Source of the DNA: Brachynemurus nebulosus
Lineage: Eukaryota > Arthropoda > Insecta > Neuroptera > Myrmeleontidae
Assembly (NCBI GenBank): GCA_035578155.1
Contig: JAPWDM010000001.1
Span: forward strand, 81,325,561 to 81,389,560
Direction of reading: 5' to 3'
Length of the DNA: 64,000 nt
Shown here: piece after piece, positions 48,803 through 61,587 of the stretch
Numbering within the stretch: position 1 is the first letter of the stretch
How the letters are laid out: each line of letters begins with the position of its first letter
Notes under the pieces: generated by a model
The model's database searches: none
Told to the model about the DNA's origin: nothing
What the model saw: the letters and a program-made list of their open reading frames with translations, nothing else
Position numbers and translations under genes: made by a program

Positions 48803-51267
48803 CAATTGCATTTCGAAACACGTTAATTTACAATTCAGAGCAGTCCACCACTAGTCAACATAGCAAAGGACTTTTGAAACCTAAGATCATTAAACATTTA
48901 AGCAACAACACATTTCACCTGAAAATTTAGCATTCCTTAAATCACTAGGTCTTAAAGTGAAAAGAAGATGGTACTCACCAATGCGTTGAATATTCTTAGC
49001 AGTTTGCAATTTGATAATAAATTAGCAATAGCTATTAGTAGCCATTTTCGAATACATTTCACAAATTAACTAACTATCCCCACCACTTTTAATTATTCTA
49101 TATAAAGTTGTGGATTGTGTAAATAATTTCAGTTCTACGGTGGCGGTAAAAAATGACGTTTCTTGACATACAAGGCTATTAAGCAGCTAACAACGAATTT
49201 TATTTTAAAGAAGTTGGTATCGCTGCGGAAAATTGGGATGAAATATTACATCTTACGTTCGAGGCACCGTTTGATTTCAACGAGTTGCCAAAGAAAGATC
49301 AACGAGTTGCACGTTGGTTGTGTCGAACTTGGTATGAGATACCTTGGTCGTATGGTTTATTCCATACAAAAACTTCATACAATATTGAAACCAATATTGA
49401 AGAAATTTGATGTCGTATACGTCAAAGGCAGTGAGAAGAAGAAATGGATTTCAAATTTGTTTGATGACACCGAACACCAGCCGTGGATTTTGAATCTGGA
49501 AGAAATATTCGATGTACCGAAGATTTCCAATCTGCGAGATGAATATTATTCAAGACGTTGTGGTATGCTTCATTCAAATAAAATTTGTTCTTTGGAAAAT
49601 TGTATTCTTTTGAAAAATTTTTATATGGAAAATAAATAGATTTTAAGTAATAGATTTAAGCAATTTACTTTTTTTGCATATTCTATAAATAAAATTTAAA
49701 AAAATATACACGGGTGATCCGATTTTACGATGATTTAGAACGAAGTTTGTTGGAAACAACAGCTATGTTTTAAGTTATGTTATTTCCAGCAAATTATGTG
49801 TGCGTTTTATTTTAATTATCTCCCTGAATTCCCCTACTTTTTACAGCAAACTCTAACGATATCTACTATTGTAATGTATTGAAAAGCATATTCAATGATA
49901 CACCCTGTATACTAAAATATTTATTAAAAATACTAAACGATATATGTATATGTATATGTGCGTTAATAATAAAGTAGCTATCTATATTCAAAATTTTCTA
50001 GTACGTAGAAATTTTGATTTAACATATGAATTCCCCAAATTATTATCTCAAAACTTTATTAATCTATAAAAATTTAGCAATTCAATGCTGCTGTTTATAC
50101 ACCGTTATAATTTTTATATTAAGCAAATTATAGTATAGTATATTATTGTTCAAATTATAGTAATTAAAACCGAAAAGTTTTTAATTTTATACTGGTTAAA
50201 ATATTAAGTAAGTTTTGTATTACACTCAAATTCAAAAATATTGGGCACCATAAGAAGCAATAGTTTTTTTGTAACTCGCTAAAATTCCAAAAACTTTTGT
50301 TAGCTAACTAAAAAATTACTAACGCTGTAGGTTAAATGTTATAATAAAAAACTTCTTGCTTGAGGCCTATAATGGGTGATATTTTTTAATAAACAATTTT
50401 TGAACTTAAAACAAACATTCGATTGTTTATTTAAAATTAATCTTATAAGAAAAAAGTGCTGGCTTTGTTGAAAAAAAGATTTTCCAAGGTTAAATACATA
50501 CATACAAAAAGTATCTTGCAGTACAGTAGACACCTGATTTTCGGTAGTACAGTAGCGGTCAGACATCTGGACCCTGGAGTCCAAAGTTAGTTTAAAAATC
50601 ATGATTGGAGCTTGACGAATGTTTGCGCTTGTTACAGTGTCCCGACAAATTTATCGTTAGCGGCTGAGTCAAATTTTCTTCAAAATGATGTAATTAAGGT
50701 AAGGGCGTGTTGGGGCCAAAAGCTAAAGTTTGCACGTACACAAAATAAGTACAGTACGTTTAAAAAAGTGATCGGACACCACACTAGTCAGGCGAGTTCA
50801 CACTTTTGACACGGTAGCGTAAAAAAACTTTAAGTACAGTACGGTGTCAAAAGTTTGGGCACACCCTTGGGTTATTTTTGGCACGGTAGTGTAGCCCAGC
50901 TCCCCAAAAACCAATTTGTGGTCTAAAATTCAGTCTGCACATGCATTAGGTTGGGATTCAAAAACTGTTAGTGTCGGCGGATAATGGGTTAACACTAAAA
51001 TCCAAACTGTGATGACCAAAGTGTGATGACGCATAATGGGTTAACTACTTGTGTGGTTGTTGATGTGATCACTTAGGAATTCCAAGGCCAACATTATGAG
51101 CACGTGTGGGGACAAATGTCAACAACAAATTTTTAATACATGTACGCTGTACATACCGGATCAAAGGTCAATTGAGTGTGTTTCAAAATTGATCGGGTAC
51201 CTTGCGTCAGGGTGTGTCCATACTTTTGAAGCGCACAGTGTCCCAGAATCGGCCTGGCCATTCTAAC
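48803..51267 (-). repeat. Right terminal inverted repeat of Polinton-like element
   Basis: About 2.47 kb, reverse counterpart of 41948-44487. Differences are scattered substitutions and small indels, plus one deletion of about 180 bp in the left copy inside the arm gene. The 87-codon ORF at 50602-50339 mirrors 42622-42885. I do not believe that ORF is a gene, but its preservation shows how similar the arms still are. Confidence 0.85.
49153..49639 (+). pseudogene. Gene carried inside the right TIR (unnamed family), decayed
   Basis: Starts ATG at 49153 (MTFLDIQGY), directs transcription outward, and extends about 160 codons. An in-frame TAA falls at codon 10 and a frameshift near 49350 separates the halves. 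Features are FEAPFDFNELPKKDQRVARW and WYEIPWS in the first half, then VVYVKGSEKKKW, LEEIFDVPKISNLRDEYY and a Cys-x-x-x-His pair (CGMLH) near the end. I recognise this pattern as a short single-exon family found in arthropod genomes with no function I can name. The conserved acidic and Cys/His positions would suit a nuclease-like fold, which is a guess. Confidence 0.65.
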
Positions 51268-51273
51268 GGTCTT

Positions 51274-52671
51274 CTTGTCCTCTTCCTTTTAGTCCTGTTG
51301 TGATTATGAATATGTTGGCAAAATAACGGAATTCAAGTAGTCGATACTGTCTGGTAACCAGGATTTTTAGAATATGAAAAATCAACAGATTCTGAAAATG
51401 CAAACATCACTTCAGACGCTGAAGACGTCATACCGTAATCAGAGACATTAGACAGTGTATGTGGAGGATCGTTGATATTCGAGAGTAAACGAGCAAAGTA
51501 TTTTTATGGTAGCTATCTTACAAATTAAAGAAGTTTTAGTGAACGTTACTTGGAATTTCCGTAGTTATTTTTTTTATACCCGATTCTCGCAGAAAGTATC
51601 AGAGATACAACAAAAGTGAATGAAGCTTTTTTTTTAGATAATTCTACGATCTTGAATTTTGTTAATAACTAATTTTTGCTTGTGACTAACAGTGAAAACA
51701 TGGGTCTATTTTTCAAGATGGCGGCTAAAGCTCACCTTCAAGTTTTGGGGACTTTTAGTATAATCATCACTAGTTCCCAAATTATAATCTTACCAAGTTT
51801 CAAAACTTTCGCATTTATTTCGCCAAAACGACTGCTTGAAGTGTTCATTGACTAACATATAAAAAAAAACGTTAAATATATAAAAAAAAAATGAATTAAA
51901 ATTGAGCTTATCGAATTAAAAGAAATTTTTATAAAACTAAACTAATATAATGCAACAGTGTAATAATACCTACTTAATTAATTAAAATAAAATTAAACTC
52001 TCAAAAATACGATAGTATAAATTTTATCAAAAACTAAATAAAATTAAACCTAAATTAGAAATAAAATTACTATTTATTATAACAATATACTATCAAGAAA
52101 AAATTATTACAAATAATTGAAACAACGAAACTCAGAACAAAGTTGATTAATAAAAGCAAAAACAAAAAAAAAAAAAAAAATTGAACCACTTTGAACCGAA
52201 TCGCTGGAGAATAGATAAGGCAATGACGATATTTGAAACATTCTGATCATTCTTGGGTTTTAATATCCGCAGACGTATTGTGCTGATGTTTTATGAGAGT
52301 GAGTGCCACTTCTGTATACATAGTATACTAATTGTTCTGGGACAGTCTTGATATATTCGGTAAATGGACCGTTGAAAGCATGAGTGACCTAAGTCAAGGT
52401 ATAAAACAGCTGAGATATTGAAGAGCAAAATTTTAGCCACATTAAAAAAAAATGGGTATTTAAATAACAGTTTTTTTTTCAGTATTGTTTATTATTCTTG
52501 TGAAAAATTATGTAGTACATAAAAGAAATATATAAAGTAAGACAATGAACAACTTATTAAAGACTAAAGACACAAAAGTCACTTTTGCATAAAAAAATAT
52601 AAAAAAAAAAATGACACGTCAATGTTAATTGACTTATATCATTATGACAATAAAAGTGTCCTGAATTTCAT
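51274..52671. other. Intron A right of the Polinton-like element, no gene seen
   Basis: AT-rich with A-homopolymers near 51890 and 52165. A short patch near 51700-51760 is less AT-rich but not coding. Confidence 0.4.
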
Positions 52672-52933
52672 TCACTGAAAGAAAGTTGTATTTCTGTATC
52701 ACTCACATCGCTCAAATCTTCTAAAGGTCTAGAACCTCTAGAACCATTAATTTTATCCCACACATACATCTTTGATTTTCGATCAAATAAATTATGACAT
52801 CCCAGATTGTACATGTACAAATTTCGTTTGTAATAAGCTACGGAAACTGTCAGAACAAGAAAAGGTAATGCCTTTTGTAAATCGAATGTAAAAGCATAAA
52901 TATGCTCATTTTCATGGGAGAGAATTTGATTCC

Positions 52934-53539
<606 letters not shown>

Positions 53540-54507
53540 CCTTTACAAGTTTATTACAGGTTTTTACATACAAATCATACATAATTCTAACATTCAAGGA
53601 TTCATCTAAATATCTTCGGTTAGGGTTTTGTGTTCGAGTGTAATGACTTTGATAGGATGGAAATTGATTGATATGATTCAAAACTTCTTCAATATTTTCT
53701 TGAGGTGTTTTATTTACCGAAGAAGACTTTCCTCGATTATCTTCAGCTGGAGGACGACCTTGTTCTTCTTTTTTCAAACAACACATTAAACGACCTTCTG
53801 ATATCTGAAGAGTTTTCAAAAAAAATTTCTTACAAACATTTATAGAATTAGATCTAACATTAAAATAATATTTATATGGACAACTTTTTGGAATTGAAGA
53901 TTTATTACGTGGTCTTCTTTGTTTTATTGCAACTCGTCTGACAAATCTAGAAAGGTAACTATTTTGTTGTGCGAAATCTGATAACGACCAGAATGACTTG
54001 AACAAGTGATGACATTCTTCTTTCGAAATTAAGGTGAAACATTCTAGTTTGCAAATGCACTGATAATATGCAAAAGTCTTTGCGGGAACCAAGATATTCT
54101 TTGTTATGATATACGATTCACCACAATTTCTGTTTTTTCTTTCGTTTATATCTTTTAGTTAAATGAGGCTCTCTTTTACGTTTAGGTCCATGTATTATCA
54201 TATCTAAAATAAATTTAAATATATTGTTGCGAACTAATAAAAAATATTTAAATATAATTGTATACCTGTGTTATTATTCAACTGAATATTTATATCCGAA
54301 TCCGAACTATCGACCGGTTTATCAATTTCATCTATAAGTATGAACAAATTTGATATTAACAAATATTTTATAACTTTCCCAAATCTAAAATAAAAAATTT
54401 CGCAAAATTTTGTACATACCAGGTAAATATTCTGAACCTGAATCCTGAAAAAGTTCAGAAATGTCACTAAGAACAATATTAGTATTCTTATCAGCAACAT
54501 CCATCAT

Positions 54508-55029
54508 AAAAACAGAGAATTTTGTTCGCAGATTAAAACATTAAAACCAACAAACACAAAAAAAGCGACCGTTATGACCGTTGTGACTTACGACACTTTT
54601 ACAAAAAATTAATTCAAAGATAAATTATTAGGAAAACCAGTTTTTCTGACATTTGTAGGAATTTACACAAATTATCAGCTTGAATGTTTTTGCAACTGAT
54701 AAAACAGAATTTTTTACGTTTAAGGCAACAAAAAAATCATTTTTTAAAAAAATATGACAGGCCACTTTTGCTTTCAACGGTCCAAATATTGGTTTCTTTC
54801 TGGTAAGCGTAAACAAGTCAAGATAAAGATACGATTGCATTGAAATCAAAAATTATAGTTTAGTTGAGGAACAAATTTTACTCGCCAGAAAAAATATTTT
54901 GTCTAATATGCTTTCACGTTAAATACATAATAACAACTAATAGTACGAAACACTATTTGTACAAGTAGGTACATTTTGCACTTGACGACTTGTTCTTATA
55001 TTAATGTAGGTAAATATAAACATACATAC
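54508..55029. other. Intron A just downstream of exon A
   Basis: Contains the probable upstream region of the transposase-like pseudogene (GCGACCGTTATGACCGTTGT near 54565). Otherwise AT-rich with no feature. Confidence 0.4.
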
Positions 55030-55166
55030 CTGTATAATGTCTCCATAGGAGCCACCCGCTGCAGTAAAATTGAGGTAACACAAAAATGGTAAACGATCTT
55101 CTCGTGGCCGTCGTATTTCTAATTCATATGTACGACCCACTTCGCCAAAATACGTTCTATTACATG
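55030..55166 (-). CDS. CUB-domain host gene, exon A (suppressor of lurcher 1-like)
   Basis: Most upstream exon I can identify of a minus-strand host gene. It runs from a polypyrimidine/ACAG acceptor to a GTATGT donor, with a 2-nt partial codon at its start and phase 0 at its end. It encodes about 45 residues beginning CNRTYFGEVGRTYELEIRRP, with a second cysteine in FLCYLNFTAAGG; these look like the first two cysteines of a CUB domain (an extracellular beta-sandwich). NRT and NFT are N-glycosylation sequons. The reading joins in frame to the exon at 33929. By family resemblance it is an insect CUB protein of the suppressor-of-lurcher (SOL-1) type, which in nematodes is a glutamate-receptor auxiliary protein; that name is from memory. 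No signal peptide or start codon is visible here, so earlier exons must exist upstream. Confidence 0.82.
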
Positions 55167-55259
55167 CTGTAAAAAGAGAAATAAATGTCATAAGGATCGC
55201 ATACTTAATAAGAATATGCAGCTAACTTAACTCTATTACATTAGCTATGTACATCTTGA

Positions 55260-55960
55260 ATGCTGGTCAAGTTAGCTCCATTATTTTAATTTTTTCAAAT
55301 AAAAAAGGTTTTGTTGTATTTCCAGCATATGACATGTGCTGTCATATGCTGGAAATAAAAAAAAAATTTTGAATCTTCCCAATTTTATTGCTATAAACTA
55401 TTTTTGAGCGTAAAGTTAGACCTGCAGTTTTTTCTACTGACTATAAAAATCGCAATTTTTCAAAAAAAAAATATTTTTATTTATGGTCCATGATAACATA
55501 TGTCTAGCACAACCTTTTTTGTTTGAAAAAGAAAAAAAAATGGCGGGGCTGACTTTACACCCAAGAACTGGCTGTAGAAATCTTAATTTTCAAAATTTAT
55601 CTTTTTGTATTATTGGCAAATGTTAACATATGTCTAGCACAATGCAGTACAGCCTTTTATGTCTAAAAATATGAAAATGACGGCACTCACTTTACGCCGA
55701 AAAATAGTTTCTGGCTATTAAAATTGCAATCTGCAGTTTTATTTTTGGCATATTGTAAGCACATGGCTAGCATAACATGGTTAGCATAACATGGTTAGCA
55801 TAACATGGTTAGCATAACATGGTTAGCATAATATGGCTAGCAAAACCTTTTCTGTTCAGAAAAAAAAAATAGCACGCCTAAGTTTACGCCCCAAAAAATT
55901 TTTCGGTTGTTAAAATCACAAGTATCAATTTTTTTTATTTACGTCACTGTATAAAATGTG
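55260..55960. repeat. Diverged copy of the AAAGTTAGCCCCGCC repeat family
   Basis: Contains decayed units related to 7713-9455: GTCAAGTTAGCTCCATTATT, then reversed forms (AATGGCGGGGCTGACTTTAC near 55540; ATGTCTAGCACAATGCAG near 55630). An internal 14-bp tandem (AACATGGTTAGCAT, about six copies) runs at 55761-55842. Lies upstream of exon A on the gene strand, so probably in another intron. Confidence 0.6.
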
Positions 55961-56573
55961 AATAGTAATAAAATTGACTTTTAAAAAAAATTAAAAATAT
56001 TTTTTTCGTTTATGACTACAGTAAAAAAGTTTATAGCCCTCCATTTCAAGACGTTATACACCCCGACTCTCTTAAAGATCATTTTCTCTGAAGTCTAGTA
56101 AGTATATATTTTTTAAGAAAATATTTTTTCATAATTATGATGTAAGTGTTTTATGAAAAATTTGTTACTAAAACTTTACACACATTTTCCTTAAAACTAC
56201 ATTTTTTGACTGGTGGGCAATAGAGCGAAAAAATTTTAACAAACCAATCGGGCTATAATATTAGCACGAAGTTCTATACCCTAGTGGTTATCGTTCGAAC
56301 TAGGATCATTTATTTTTAATAATAATTTTTTATTTTTTTCTCGATTTTCAATGAAAAAAATTACAATTTTTGAATTTTTTTTAAAAGTCCGCTATTTTGT
56401 TATTTATTAATATAAATGTAATCCCAGTTCGAAGATGGTATGGAGGAGTGGTATAGTACAGACGTGTTTTAAGTCTGTCTAATTTTTCTAAATATTTCAG
56501 TGATTTGTTAACAAATTTTATAAAATCTATAAAGGCACTCGAGTTACTCATTACTTCACCGAGTTACTCATTT
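55961..56573. other. No gene seen; two satellite-like units at the right edge
   Basis: AT-rich. At 56538-56573 there are two units of the GAGTTACTCATTTACTCCACC satellite that forms the large array at 58720-59905. Confidence 0.45.
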
Positions 56574-57227
56574 ACGGTGAGATCTGAATTGATACCTGGT
56601 ATCGATACAGATAGCGATACATATATCTGAGAATTGTATCACGTTTATCTAGCACACAAACGCCGAAACTCAATCGTAAAACCTCAGTACAGATAAAAAA
56701 TTTTATTAATATGTAAAGAAATGTGCGATCTACAATTGCAGTGTCAAAGTGCTTAAAAGATAAAAAAAAAATATGGACGAAGCAATGGTTAAAAGATAGA
56801 CATAAATATACTATTTTTAATTTGATTCAAGAATTAAAATGAGCCAGCCAAACGACTTCAGAAATTATTTGCGAATGGACGAAACACTTTTCCAAAAGTT
56901 ATTAAGAATGGCAGAGTGTAGCATTAACGTAGTTATCTTTACAAACATCTCTACATTTTGAAACCCATAAACATGAGTATAATTTATACATATTAATAAA
57001 ATCTTCACAAAATCTCCATCCGCAGATATGATTATTCAAATAAATAGCATTTATTTACTTTATTAACTGTCAAAATAAAAATACAACCATAGTTACCACG
57101 ATACATGAGACAAGCACGATACCAGCTGATACTTGCTGATACAGTGATACCAAGGCAGCCACATACACGACGAGATCTGTATCATGCTACTGATACCTGT
57201 AACATGTAGCGATACAGATCTCACCGT
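56574..57227 (+). mobile_element. PIF/Harbinger element remnant
   Basis: Ends ACGGTGAGATCTG and its complement CAGATCTCACCGT, with partly matching inner sequence (GATACAGATAGCGATACA against TGTAGCGATACAGATC). At about 56771-56920 lies a transposase fragment: WTKQWLKDRHKYTIFNLIQE, then after a one-base shift NDFRNYLRMDETLFQKLL, the conserved N-terminal block of Harbinger transposases. The rest of the gene is gone. It lies within satellite-type sequence; no clear 3-bp target duplication was resolved. Confidence 0.75.
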
Positions 57228-58723
57228 GTAAGGGGGCCTTAACAGACTAGAAAGTGAAAGATTTAAGTGTAGGTATTTGCGTTAAGTGAATGCTTATCAG
57301 TAGTAGGGCTAGGACAGTACGGCTGCACCGCAACACTAAACAACTTGAACCCTTTTGCTAATGATTGAAATCGTGTGACTTTACGGTACAACACATTCCG
57401 AAGTGATGAGTCATCAAAATGTATCGATGTGCAAACCTTGACATTTGACCCCACACGCGCACATACTCTTAGCTTTGAAATTCCTAAGAGATGAGTCATC
57501 ACCTGCAACCAAATTAATTTAAGTTAATCCATTATGCGTCATCACAATTTGGTCATCACAATTTGGATTTGTGTTAACCCATTACCCGCCAGCACTAACG
57601 CAGTTTTTGAATCCAAACCTAACGCATGCGCAGACTGAATTTTAGACCACAAATTGAGAGCGGGGTTACACTACACTCTACTGTACTTACATTTTTTGGT
57701 ACACTGCCGTGTCAAAAGTGTGGACCCCCCTGACCAAAACGGAATCCGATCACTTTTTGAAGCGTACTATGCTTATTTTGTGTACGTGCAAACCTTGGCC
57801 TTTAACCTCGCTTAATTGCGTCATTTTAAACGGACAAAGAAACCATTTGACTCGGTCGCTAACGATAAATTTTGTGGGGGCACTGTACCGAGCGCTGGAC
57901 ATTGGTTAAAATTTTAAACTCATTACTCATTTAGCTTCGGACTCTGGGGTCCAAATTTCTGACCACCACAGTACTACCGAAAATCGGGTGTCGACTGTAC
58001 TTCAGGGGAATTTTTTGTATGTGTCTTTAACCTTGGTAAACCTTTTTAGTTCCAGAAATTTTTATCAATTCAAAAATAAACAAACAGCCAATATCTGAAT
58101 GTTTATTTTAGCTGAATTATGCTCATATGACTCATACAAGGGAATTTTTTGGTATAAGAATGACGACGTCATGGAATATTAATGAGTTCAAAAATTGTTA
58201 AGTTAAAAAATATCACCCATTATAAGCCCCAGGCAAGAAATTATTTATTATGAGTTTTAATATTTCAACATTTAACCTACAATGAAACGGTTTTAGTTAG
58301 TTAACAAAAGTTCTGGGAATTTTAACGAATTACAAAAAATAATGCTGCATATAGGGTACAATATTTTAGAATTTGAGTATAACAAAACTATTTCTGTCAT
58401 AATTGAGAAATCACATGAAAATTATCTGAAATAATTCAATATTTAATATACACTTGTGTATTAATTAATTTTAAATAACTTAAGAAAATGTCTCTAATTT
58501 GGCATTTACCTGTAACTTGTGATATCAAGTTCATACTTATAAGATTATCTGAATATTTAAAAATATGATTTCAATATCATACCATTTTAATTTTTGTTAA
58601 AAGTTTTACTGATCATTTATGCATGCAAAATTTAATCGTTTGTGAAGATCCGGATTTCTGACCGTTACTGTACCTGAGGACAAATCAGGTGTCGACTGTA
58701 TTTGTACGAAATTTATTTCAGTT

Positions 58724-59905
58724 ACTCATTTACTCCACCGAGTTACTCATTAACTCCCCCGAGTTCATCATTTACTTCGCCGAGTTACTCATTCACTCCA
58801 CCGAGTTACCCAATTACTCCACCGAGTTACTCATTTACTCCGCCGAGTTACTCATTTACTCCACCGAGTTACTCAGTTACTTGACCGAGTTACTCATTTA
58901 CTATACCAAGTGACACATTTACTCCGCCGAGTTACTCAAATGCTCCACCGAGTGAGCCATCTACTCCACCGAGTTACTCACTTGCTCCATCGAGTTACTA
59001 AGTTACTCCACCGAGCGACACTGTTACTCCGCCGAGTTACTCAAATGCTAACCGAGTGACTCATCTAATCCGCCGAGTTACTCATTTACTCCATCGAGTG
59101 GCTCATTTACTCCACCGAGTTACTCATTACTCCACCGAGTTACTCATCTACTCCACCGAGCTACTCATTTACTCCACCGAGTTACTCATTTTCTCCGCCG
59201 AGTTACTCATATACTCCGCCGAGTTACTCATTTAACTCCGCTGAGTTACTCATTTACTCCGCCGAGCCACTCATTTACTCCACCGAGTAACTCATTTACT
59301 CCGTCGAGTTACTGATTTACGACGTCGCCATAAATATTCGCAAAGATGGTCTGCAAGACTATCTTTGCGAATACCTGTTCATGATAATGCATAACGCATC
59401 GTACGTCATGAGACTTCGATGTTTTGGGTATGAACCCCTGTTTCGGAATCAACGAATTCAATGCTGTGAATGACAGTAACTATGTACATATCCATATTCT
59501 TCTAGCCATCCATATCCCTTCCAGCAATCAGAATAAATAGTTGTTCTGGGTGCAATGTGTTTTTTTATAAATCCTGATAATGTTTCTTTATCTTTTTTAT
59601 TATCCGGGAAAATTTGTAAGCGGTAATTATTACTGTTTTGATTAATCATGCTCCACCGAGTGACTCATTTACTCCACCGAGTTACTCATTTACTCCACCG
59701 AGTTACTCATTTACTCCGCCGAGTTACTTATTTACTCCGCCGAGTTACTCATTTACACCGCCGAGTTAGGCATTTACTCCGCCGAGTTACTCATTTACTC
59801 CGCCGGTTTACTCATTTACTCCACCGAGTTACTCATTACTCCACCGAATTACTCATTTGCTCCACCGAGTAACTAATTTACTCCACCGAGTTACTCATTG
59901 ACTCC
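58724..59905. repeat. 20-bp satellite GTTACTCATTTACTCCACCG, interrupted
   Basis: About 30 units at 58724-59320 and about 13 at 59648-59905, with C/G variation at one site (CCACC or CCGCC) and occasional deletions. The same phrase occurs singly inside the Polinton-like element (near 46650 and 48520) and next to the Harbinger remnant, suggesting the array grew from Polinton interior sequence. ORFs over it are repetitive artefacts. Confidence 0.93.
59321..59643 (-). pseudogene. Merlin (IS1595/ISXO2-type) transposase fragment, copy 1
   Basis: 323 bp on the minus strand within the satellite. It encodes NNYRLQIFPDNKKDKETLSG then FIKKHIAPRTTIYSDCWKGY, containing the second catalytic aspartate (YSD), then in another frame the NHSIEFVD-type region and RKDSLADHLCEYLWRR-like end. 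This is the C-terminal half of an ISXO2-like DDE transposase, which in animals marks Merlin elements. Frames are broken and no element ends are present. Confidence 0.82.
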
Positions 59906-60419
59906 AAAATATTTCAAATTTTTTAAAAAAATCTAAATTTTTAACCTGGGACCCTTGACAACATTATATAATAAAAGCGAAATTAGAATCATATACGATG
60001 TATCGAAACAACATGTTTCATGTCATTTTGTATGTATGCCATAATTATTTAATTTTATATAATTTATAAGTAAAATATTTTCTGTTCAAAATTGATTCAT
60101 GTCAATATTCACTACCGATTCGGGTCCGAAATCTAACATATGCATGCGTTAGTGTACGGTCTGAATTATACTGCATGGTACAAATGTTAGGTTAGGACTC
60201 AAAATTCAACTTTCTCATGTGTTAATTTTGAGTTCTAAATCTAACACCAATGCGCATAAGTGTAAATCCATTACCGAAATCCATCATCAAAACCTAAATC
60301 TTTGTGACTGTGTAATGAATTAAATCAAAAATCCATATTAATAAAAATTTAAATTTGTGTTTTCTCACAATAAGTTTTATCACAACAGGTCCAATATTAG
60401 TATCAAAAAAATTTAAACT

Positions 60420-61215
60420 ATGTTAACTCATAAGGCGTTAATATAATTTTTTTTTGTTAATCTTTGTAAGAATCCAAATTGACTCATAAGGGGTCAATTT
60501 AAAATTAATCAGAATATTAAGAAAAATTAAAACTTGTATTAACTCATAATGGTTTAAATCAAAATTCTTCATGAATATTAGTTATCTTAATTCTATCGAC
60601 TTATAATACGTTCAATCAAACATTTATCAACAATATTAATGGAAATTCGAATCTTATCAACTCATAATGGTTTAAATCAAAATTCATTATAAATATTATT
60701 AATGCTCTTAATTCTGTTGAACCATAATAGGTTAAATCAAATTGCTTCATTAATGTTAATCAAAAACCCAAATTGGTATTGACTTAAAATGAGCTCAATC
60801 AAAATTCATCATGAATATTTATAGTCTAAACTATATTGACTTATAATAGGTTAAATTGGAACTCATTACCCATGACAATAAAAATTCATAATTTGTATTG
60901 GCTCATAATGGGTTCACTCAAATTTCATTATAAATATAACTAGTCTAAACTATGTTGACTCATATTAGGTTAAAACTAATTTCTTAATTATTTTTAGTAA
61001 AAAATCGAAATCGGTATTGTCTTATAATAGGTTAACTCAAAATTCATCGTGATTATTAATAAGGTCTAAGCTATATTGGTTTATAATGGGTCAAAACAAA
61101 TTTCTTCATGAATATTAATAGTCTTAATTTTGCGGACTCATAATAGTTTCAGTCAAACATCTATCAACAGTATTAATAGAAATTCAAATTTTGTCAACTC
61201 ATAATAGGTTGTACG
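60420..61215. repeat. Diverged minisatellite of about 60-bp units
   Basis: Roughly a dozen units built on ACTCATAATGGGTTAA(A)TCAAAATTCATCATGAATATTAA. The core CATAATGGGTTAA occurs singly in the right TIR of the Polinton-like element (near 50985 and 51030), so the array looks like a local expansion of subterminal Polinton sequence. Confidence 0.75.
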
Positions 61216-61587
61216 TGCTGGGTCAAAGGTCAATTCATACACTAGGTATAGTAGAACCGTAAACAACACTCTTCCAAACATCGCCAAAATGGAGTGCACA
61301 AAATTGGGGTTCTACGGTGCGGTCGCTCTCTCCTAGCTTTCCACTGTTATATTTTGAATTTATAAGAAATTTCATTGTTTATGATAATTGACATTTGTAA
61401 AAAAATTAGAAAATCAATAATTTAGTGAAGAAAATTGGTGAAAATTTATGGACAAGAAGACTTCATCAAGGTGCCTATTTGATTAATTTAAAATTATATG
61501 TAAAGTAATTTTTGATATCCTTTTTTTTTTTTAGTTTATAATTTTTTCAACACTGAAGTGTTGGGCTGGAGTTCCGAAAACCGCATA

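Larger units (their letters stand above)
41948..51267. mobile_element. Polinton/Maverick-like element with 2.5-kb TIRs
   Basis: A 9.3-kb unit whose left 2.5 kb and right 2.5 kb are inverted copies of each other over their whole length. It is flanked by a perfect 6-bp target duplication GGTCTT (41942-41947, 51268-51273). The left end begins AGTAGAATGGC; the right end read in reverse begins GTTAGAATGGC. Six-bp duplications and long TIRs with an AG start are hallmarks of Polintons. The 4.3-kb interior has decayed short genes on the minus strand (C2H2 zinc-finger protein; FLPKRF protein) and a nest of MITEs. I found no DNA polymerase B, integrase, ATPase, protease or capsid gene, so this is a non-autonomous or gutted member. 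Confidence 0.75.
57395..61240. mobile_element. Relic of a second Polinton-like element
   Basis: 57395-58700 matches the left TIR of the 41948-51267 element in the same orientation (ACCCCACACGCGCACATACT, CACTGCCGTGTCAAAAGTGT, ATATCACCCATTATAAGCCC). 60120-61240 matches the right arm (GCATGCGTTAG, and GGTCAAAGGTCAATTCATAC near 61221). Between them is mainly satellite. The interior genes are gone. The outer ends cannot be defined and no target duplication is seen. Confidence 0.65.

Noticed and set aside
41948..51267. Two unrelated repeats in chance inverted orientation
   Set aside because: The match spans about 2.5 kb on each side, ends at the same terminal motif, and is flanked by an exact 6-bp duplication.
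56265..56490. Possible tRNA or tRNA-derived SINE (CGTTCGAACTA box and GGAGGAGTGGTATAGT)
   Set aside because: The boxes are imperfect, wrongly spaced and do not support a cloverleaf; no SINE tail seen.
58689..59872. ORFs over the satellite (repeating TELLIYS- or [11 protein letters not shown] peptides)
   Set aside because: The period equals the 20-bp satellite and frames break with each unit-length change; no gene signals.
58724..59905. CRISPR-like array
   Set aside because: Repeats are directly tandem without unique spacers, and the genome is eukaryotic.
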